NCBI GenBank assembly: GCA_018398765.1
Contig: JAHBMJ010002644.1
Location: 71,284-83,783, forward strand
DNA length: 12,500 bases
Direction: 5' to 3'
Source: Chromera velia
Lineage: Eukaryota > Sar > Chromeraceae
Position numbers and translations under genes: made by a program. The notes under the pieces were generated by a model. That model was not told where the DNA came from and made no database searches. It saw only the letters and a program-made list of their open reading frames with translations. This document shows positions 7,281 to 12,500 of the stretch, piece by piece. Every line of letters starts with the position of its first letter. The first letter of the stretch is position 1.

Positions 7281-10200
7281 CTACGAAACCGACGCTGCAG
7301 CCGCCGACCTCCCAGCTCTCCCGCTTCCCCCCTTCTTCCGACGAGTACCCCGACCCCCGTTTCTCCCCGGCACTTGCCCCTTTAACCCCTTTGCTCTTGC
7401 CATCAGTCTGCGTATCGTCTTTGCAATTTGCACAGGACTCTCATGATGCACAAGAAAGACCGGGAGGGGGCGGCCCAGTGAGGCTGCAAGTTCCTGTAGC
7501 TGCGCGGCAGCCGGACCGTCATGGACCTCTTCTTTCAGAGCAATCACAGCATCAGCAGCTGCAATGTCGTGAGTCACACGAAGGTGCGAAGAGTCTAGTC
7601 CGATCGCCCTCGCAACTGTTCGCATTCTCGTGTCGCTTATGGACAACGAGTAGATACGCAGCCCTGAGAAGGTATTCCGGTCACTTTCTGACTCTATCTG
7701 CGTGACCTCCTCTTCCGGGTTCCATGCAATCAACGCTGCCATTCTCTTCTCATACTCCCTTTCCCTCTCCCTCTGCTGCTCCTCAACGTCATCCTCTGAG
7801 TCCGCATCCTCTTCCACCTTTCCCCCCTCTTTGCCGTCTCCGTGCCCATAAACTGCCACCAATTCAGCGGTGGATGCTGCAGACTGATCTTTTGATACCG
7901 CATTCTCAAAGATTTCTCCTGGGTCCTCCTCCCTCATTTCCGTGTTCTGCAAGACCTCCTTCAATTTCGACAACCTTCTGCTTTTCGGGCTCTGCTTCTT
8001 TTTCTCTTTCTTTGTAACTGCCCGATTTTCTCGACGCTCCTTTCGGAGAGCTGCTCTTCGCTTTCTCGTTTCTGCAGCCTCTCTTTCTTTTGCTGCTTCC
8101 TCTTCCTCCGCTTCCCTTCTTTGCTCTTGACGAATTCTCTCTCTCTCCTCCTCTTTTCTCCTCCGTTTCTCTTCCCGCCCTGTCTCAACTAAAACAGAGG
8201 CCGACGGGTTGCTCTTCTTTGCTGTAAGCAAATGCCTCCTGAGGAACTCACGCTCCAACTTTCGCCGAGCATCATCGTCTCGCACTATCTCTCTAAGACG
8301 CTCAAAAGCCAATACAGCAGAGCTTGTTCGGTTTCCTTTATCAAGCTCCCTTCTTTCACTCTCCACCTCTATTTCCACTACCCCATCCTCGGGCGCTCCG
8401 TCTTCTGCTGAAGAAGAAGTGACTCCAGAGGAGACTGAAACAATCTCCCGCTCCTGAGAGTCTGGTGACCCTTCCCCTCTAATTTCTGTTGCATTCTCTG
8501 CCAAGTCCCCAGTCTCCAAAAGAGACGGAGACGGGACCTCAAACAGAGATGATGCAGGCCCACTCACAACTTCTTTCCTCTCTACTTCTTCTTCTTCTTC
8601 TCTTCCCGTCTCTACTGACCCATCCTTTTCCCCTTCCCCTTCATCCAACAGTTCCTCAATTTCATCTCCCTGATTCCCCCCCTCTACAGAGCTTCTCTGC
8701 AATGTCCACACTCTCGAAGAAGAAGACATGAGATCCCCCTCCCAAACCTCTGTCCCGACACTTGGTGCAGAGATGACAGAAGGTTGGAAGAGGGACGCGA
8801 ACGGCGCTGCTCTCGGGGGTGTCATCGATGGGTGCCACAAACGTGAGGCTACAGAAACCCCCCCCGTCGGACTTTCTGACCTAACCTCCACTTGAGGGGT
8901 GACCCCCTGCAGCAGCAGATCTACAGCAGATGCAACATCTGGGTGCACAACCCAGCAAGACGGTGCAGCCATCTCCACACACACCGAGAAGACAGGAGGG
9001 GCCCTCCTCTCGAGGACCGTCTTCAGAGAGCTGCGGCGTCTCGCCTCCTCATCTCCCAGAGTGACTGACTCGATGCCTCCCACCAAATCGACGAGTGTGG
9101 GGTTCTTTGTCAGACACTCAAGAGAGTTTCCGTGGGCAGTGCCGATCAGCTGCACTCCTCTTTGGGCAATCGTCTGAGCTGCAGCCGCCTCTTCTTCTGC
9201 AGGAAGGAAAAAAGAGGGCGACGGTAAAGACAAAGCAAGAAGAGGAGAGAGAAAGGAGGAATCAACCAAATCAGGGCACAGTGTGGCATCTGCTTTGCTG
9301 ACAGCCCGGGTAAGAGGAGAGGAGCAAGACAGAAAGTCGTTCCAGCAAAGCAGAGACTTTCAGAAAGAGAGAGAATGAGCGTGGGTTAAAGAGAAAGGGA
9401 TGACACGAAGAGACAGAAAGAACAAAAGATCAAAGAGAAAAGGGATGAAAATGGCAACAAGATGTTGGGCGAGTGACCTGTTCCGATCTCATCGATCACC
9501 ACAACTTCTGGCATATGATTTTCCACTGCCTCGATCATCTTTCTGTGTTGCGACTCTGAGGCCCCTATCTGCAGCCTGCGTGCCCGACCAATCCCCAAAT
9601 GAGGAACGTCCCCGTCTCCCCCGATCTCATTTGCACTGTCTATGATCACCACCCTCTTCCCTGCTTCATCTGCCAATACTCTGGCGATGTCCCTAATCGC
9701 TGTAGTCTTTCCAACCCCAGGTCGGCCTAGGAGCAAAAGAGACTCTCCTCTCTGCACTAGGTCACGAATTTTCGACGCACAGCCTCCCAATGCCCTTCCC
9801 ACACGGCATGTCAAGCCGACAATGTGACCGTCTCTGTTCCGAATCGCACTAATCCTATGAAGCACTCGTTCCATCCCAGAGCGATTATCCGGCCCAAACC
9901 CCCGCAGGTGACTTGTGATTCTCTCTATATCTTTCAAGTGCGAAGGTTTCGAGTCAAGGTGAAAGTTGCCACAAACAAATCTTGCCTCTGGACGCCTCCC
10001 AACGTCAAACACAATTTCAACCAAACGATCCAACGCACACTCTTCTCCATTGTGTGCCTCCAAGCCCCTCAGTGACTCCTGCAGGCCTTCAGGGAGGACT
10101 GAGAGGAGGGCGTCCAGATCTGAGTGGGAGAACCGCACCAGTCGAGATCTGGTGGGGGTGCCACTCGAAGGGGAAGCAGAAATATCGGAAGGCTGAGAGG

Positions 10201-10456
10201 CAGGGCGACGACTGCTTGCATGCAGAAAGTCAGAGATGCTTAGCCCCCTCTCGTCTTCGGCGTTTTCTCTTTCACTTCTCAAGGAAGTTGAAGGAGACGG
10301 GGAAACCTCAGTCTCAGTCGAGAAGGAGACGGGAGAAGCACCTCTTGATCTTTTTGTCTGTGACTGTGTTTTCACGTTGCGAAGCCAAGAAGACGAGAAG
10401 CACAGGCATTGCAGCACGGACGCGCCACTCACAAAAAAGGCAAGCCAGAGCCGCAT
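7281..10456 (-). CDS. ycf45: Nuclear-encoded Ycf45/SpoIIIAA-like P-loop ATPase, two exons, probably plastid-targeted
   Basis: The exons are 10456-9478 and 9196-7281, giving 964 residues. The start is the first ATG after an in-frame TAG (10469-10471), with A at -3. Residues 1-19 read as a signal peptide. F20 then opens a Ser/Thr/Arg-rich stretch to about 105, the bipartite pattern used for red-derived secondary plastids. Residues 112-424 are the family's conserved region: GFGPDNRSG near 187, HRISAIRNRDG at 200-210, Walker A GRPGVGKT 244-251, Walker B VVVIDE 318-323, GTAHGN 345-350 and LGDEEARRR 373-381. An acidic region (about 503-612) and a basic, probably coiled-coil region (about 620-742) follow. 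The family's small C-terminal domain is at about 838-930 (RIYSLSISDTRM, then ADAVIAL and PVFLVHH), with a Gly/Arg/Lys-rich tail. No R3H motif is visible. In red algae the homologue is plastid-encoded; its cellular role is not established. The roughly 410-residue insertion is unusual. I am sure of family and splice; targeting is inferred. Confidence 0.93.
9197..9477 (-). other. Intron 1 of the ycf45-like gene, 281 nt, phase 1
   Basis: The donor is AACAG|GTCACT (exon ends at 9478) and the acceptor is ttttttccttcctgcag|AAGAAG (exon resumes at 9196). The junction splits a Glu codon and restores the family sequence across Walker B: EIGT is followed by EEEAAAAQTIAQRG, as in bacterial and plastid homologues. 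The donor beyond GT is weak, whereas the pyrimidine tract is strong. Unspliced, exon 1 runs into a hydrophobic Ser/Leu/Phe peptide unlike the family. Confidence 0.93.
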
Positions 10457-10820
10457 CCTCCATCCAACCTACAAATCTGGCCTCGCAATACGTGGCCAGG
10501 CCCTCATCGCGACATTGGTTCTCGTTGGAAGGGCGTCGTCCGTGAATTGAAAACACGAGAGCTTCCGACCATCATCAATCCTTTCGGCCAACTTTCCCTT
10601 TGCCACACCAGACGAAAAAGTCTGCCCCTTTGCCGATTCTGACTGTCTGGGTACAGTCCGAATCGAAGCTGCATGATAGCGCATGCAAACTCACTTTTAA
10701 TAGTATAGGCCCTTTTAGGCGGCAGGCCGCCCCGGCGCCGCTACAGTTAACTAATCAGCTTGTGGGGCACTAAACTTAAAGTCAAACCATAGTAAAACCT
10801 ACATCCCGTGAATAAGGCAT
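10457..10820. other. Upstream region of the ycf45-like gene
   Basis: This should contain the 5' untranslated region and promoter of the minus-strand gene, and perhaps those of a divergent plus-strand gene. I see no TATA-like or other recognisable core element. A GC-rich inverted repeat lies within it at 10718-10731. Confidence 0.4.
10718..10731. repeat. GC-rich palindromic site
   Basis: GGCGGC-ag-GCCGCC is followed immediately by ccggcgccg, giving about 24 nearly pure GC bases in otherwise moderate DNA roughly 260 bp upstream of the ycf45-like start codon. It may be a regulatory site or chance. Confidence 0.35.
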
Positions 10821-11171
10821 TTGCCGTACAACCTTCCCCAACTCCTGACATGCAGACAGCCTCACTCTTGCACTTCGGTGGCCCCCGTCGGTCTCCTGAG
10901 CCCTTCTGTACCTGCTTTGTATCGTTGGTTCCGCTCTCGACGGCAGTTTCGTCTTCCGACCGTCTTTGCGACTGGTATTGCTTTTTCAGTCCTGACACGG
11001 TCTCCAGTGCCGGTGCAACGCTGTTTCCCCTCCTGTCTTCTCTTTGCATGGCACCATACCGATCTACAATCCAAGGTACCAGACAACGTTCCGCACCTTC
11101 TGCCGCGTTGGTTTGTGGAGCGGAAAGGTCCGTTTTGGAACACCATGGAATTTTGGAATCTAAGGAGCTGA
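10821..11171 (+). CDS. Possible terminal exon of an unrecognised plus-strand gene
   Basis: Frame 3 is open here and ends at TGA 11169-11171. It has no in-frame ATG, so if real it must be joined by splicing to an upstream exon that I could not identify. The peptide has a basic, aromatic segment (LYRWFRSRRQFRLP), a short hydrophobic segment (TVFATGIAFSVL) that could be a membrane span, and a Trp/Phe/Pro-rich C-terminus (RWFVERKGPFWNTMEFWNL). Its composition resembles a small organellar membrane protein, but I do not recognise a family. Frame 2 is also open over most of the span (to 11209) with an ATG at 10850, so the reading frame itself is uncertain. Confidence 0.25.
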   Translation: MPYNLPQLLTCRQPHSCTSVAPVGLLSPSVPALYRWFRSRRQFRLPTVFATGIAFSVLTRSPVPVQRCFPSCLLFAWHHTDLQSKVPDNVPHLLPRWFVERKGPFWNTMEFWNLRS

Positions 11172-11790
11172 AGTTGAAAATACATTTAAAAATTATGGAT
11201 ACCTACTAGGGTGTGTCACTGCTTGTGGTTTTATAAAAGTTTTAGCAAAGTTCTAGACTAAGAACACTATTTTTCAACAAATAAAATCAACTTTTTAAGA
11301 GTTAAAATGATTAAACAACTTCTTAAAAGCTTAAAAAACATGGTTTTGAATGTTTGTAGTCAGGTTATGGTAGGTTATAGTAGGTTATAGACGTTTCGCC
11401 ACCTAAGGTTCTAAGAAAAGTTCCTGAACCATCCGTTTCTGAAAACCTTTTCCTCAGAACCTGCCAGAACCTGCTGAAACCACCTTAAACTGGCCTTTTC
11501 TCAATAGAAATATGGTCAAACCGACCAGGAACGCTCGCAAACTGATAAGACAATCAGTGTTTTTGGCCTCCTTCATGTCTTAGCCGTCACCCCCCTCCCA
11601 TCCCCCTCCCTCATTGCCTGAACTGTGAATAGCAGCCACAGCTTAGAGCCGCAACGCCGCCCGGACTTTCGTTTAGAACTACAGGATGAGGCCTGGATGA
11701 CAAAGCTGAATAACAGCGGTGGCTATCTTTTTTTTCTCCTTCTACCTATTATTTACCCCCTTCCCTTGCCCCCTTTCCCTTAATTCAAAA
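11172..11790. other. AT-rich and repeat-bearing stretch between two possible exons
   Basis: No gene supported. The stretch runs from AT-rich DNA (11172-11345), through an AGGTT-type repeat array (11362-11473), to mixed sequence and finally a long pyrimidine tract (11727-11780) that looks like the 3' end of an intron. It could be intergenic or intronic. Confidence 0.4.
11362..11473. repeat. AGGTTATAGT 10-bp array with opposed AGAACCTG copies (copy A)
   Basis: Three consecutive 10-mers, aggttatggt, aggttatagt and aggttatag, fill 11362-11390. AGGTTCTA follows at 11406, then gaaaagttcctgaac. The same word appears in the opposite orientation twice (AGAACCTG at 11456-11463 and 11466-11473), so the array has an inverted-repeat layout. 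Confidence 0.55.
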
Positions 11791-11791
11791 G

Positions 11792-11986
11792 GAAGAATTG
11801 CAGCGAGGTGAGCGATCCTTCTTTGAAAAATATGAAAAGCTGAGAGAGCTTCTTCCGGGGGAAGTCAGACTGGAGGAAGGAGTTATGCAGATAGAGCTGA
11901 AAGCAAACGGAACCACTTATAGTGTGGAAAGTGGGGGTCCGGCTGTGAGACATGGCGAGGAGAGTGGGGGTGTGCTTTCAGACTAG
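11792..11986 (+). CDS. Possible terminal exon of an unrecognised protein
   Basis: A long pyrimidine tract (11727-11780) leads to caaaag at 11786-11791, a fair splice acceptor. Frame 2 is then open to TAG 11984-11986. There is no ATG at the beginning, so an upstream exon is required. The peptide is highly charged, with an FFEKYEKLRELLPGE helix-like part, then RLEEGVMQIELKANG and a Gly/Ser/Glu-rich end. Its amino-acid balance looks more like real protein than do the other short ORFs nearby, but I recognise no family. An alternative acceptor is CAG at 11801-11803. A possible small exon at about 11683-11716 does not join to it in frame. Confidence 0.35.
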   Translation, partial: EELQRGERSFFEKYEKLRELLPGEVRLEEGVMQIELKANGTTYSVESGGPAVRHGEESGGVLSD

Positions 11987-12360
11987 CTTTAAAAATGAAG
12001 TGGGTGAAGAAAACCATCGTTTATGTAAGAAACTCAAATATTAAAAAACGTTTTTAAGTATTAGAACTCAGTAGAAGTAAAGTTATGTAAGGTTCTATAA
12101 GGTTCTCTTAGGTTCTGAAAAAAGTTACTGAACATAGGCTTTTGTCTTTTTAGAACCTATAGTAGCAAAATGACTTCAAACCTCTATAACTTCGTGATAA
12201 AAGCAAACAATCACCCAGTTTGTATTGTGTATAAGGTTCTACTAGGCTTACAACTATATTGAACACACTTTTAAGAGTATACATCTTCTCTATTTTTGTT
12301 TAGAGGGGGGGTACAGACTATATTTTATTATATTTTTTGTAAAGTGATATACCCTAGGAT
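11987..12360. other. AT-rich gene-free region
   Basis: No ORF of interest. It contains a near-palindrome, ttaaaaaacgtttttaa (12041-12057), and the second AGGTT array. Its A/T content is high throughout. Confidence 0.5.
12090..12161. repeat. AGGTTCT 10-bp array with opposed AGAACCTATA (copy B)
   Basis: Three 10-mers, aggttctata, aggttctctt and aggttctgaa, fill 12090-12119. They are followed by aaaagttactgaac and then an opposite-orientation AGAACCTATA at 12152-12161. The order and the intervening block match copy A about 700 bases to the left. A solitary AGGTTCTACTAGG lies at 12234. Confidence 0.55.
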
Positions 12361-12362
12361 AC

Positions 12363-12500
12363 CTGTCTGTCTGTCTGTCAGTCAGAAGAGAATGAAGAAG
12401 GAGAAAAAGGAAAAGAAAAGACGATATTGTCTATCTGTCTGTCTGTCTGTCTTTCTTTCTTTATTTATTTATTTCTTTTTTTTCTTTCTCTCTCTCTCTC
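12363..12500. repeat. Microsatellite block: (CTGT)4, purine tract, (CTGT)4, (CTTT)n, (ATTT)n, (CT)n
   Basis: CTGT units occupy 12363-12378 and 12435-12450, separated by a purine-rich tract. The sequence then drifts through CTTT and ATTT units into a CT run that reaches the window end, so its full length is unknown. The graded change of unit suggests slippage followed by point mutation. Confidence 0.85.

Noticed and set aside
7391-9301. Plus-strand ORFs opposite exon 2
   Set aside because: Shadows of the strongly supported minus-strand coding frame; their Ser/Pro/Leu composition mirrors the Glu/Arg-rich antisense codons.
9388-9477. Unspliced C-terminus of exon 1 as the true protein end
   Set aside because: It would end right after Walker B with a hydrophobic tail, whereas splicing restores the conserved continuation exactly.
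11683-11716. Small exon reading DEAWMTKLNNS
   Set aside because: The donor is weak and does not join the following open segment in frame.

Overview
The window looks like nuclear DNA from a eukaryotic alga, most plausibly one with a red-derived secondary plastid such as a chromerid or stramenopile relative. There are three reasons. The one confident gene is interrupted by a GT-AG intron. Its protein starts with what reads as a signal peptide followed by a Phe-led, Ser/Thr/Arg-rich transit-peptide-like stretch. Most of the rest is low-density intergenic DNA rich in microsatellites, short tandem repeats and decayed retroelements. The species call is inference; I see no operons, Shine-Dalgarno-led genes or CRISPR arrays.

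Layout. Positions 1-1250 hold repeat-rich, gene-free DNA, including a tRNA-derived SINE-like insertion flanked by a 10-bp target-site duplication and several clusters of short repeats. Positions 1258-2300 are uncharacterised, with one small ATG-started ORF of doubtful status and a 77-78 bp tandem repeat. Positions 2310-5172 carry a decayed LTR-retrotransposon gag-protease region: a basic Lys/Ala/Pro/Gln N-terminus, a gag core, a CCHC zinc knuckle, an aspartic-protease motif and a pre-RT linker. It has seven in-frame stops in the main frames, at least two frame changes, and no reverse transcriptase or integrase. A likely 139-nt spliceosomal-type intron sits inside gag. From 5173 to 7280 I find no gene, only a GC-rich island, an AT-rich block, a CTGT microsatellite and purine-rich DNA.

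The main gene lies on the minus strand, 10456 to 7281: a two-exon gene for a nuclear-encoded Ycf45/SpoIIIAA-like P-loop ATPase of 964 residues. A long acidic and coiled-coil insertion separates its ATPase domain from its C-terminal domain. To the right (10800-11990) are two open segments that could be terminal exons of plus-strand genes, neither recognisable. The last 1.2 kb is AT-rich, with two copies of an AGGTT-type 10-bp repeat array and terminal microsatellites.

The host gene and the mobile elements have no evident functional link. No clearly new multi-gene system is visible. The best leads are the unusual Ycf45 architecture, the SINE-like element, the intron-bearing gag and the dispersed AGGTT arrays.
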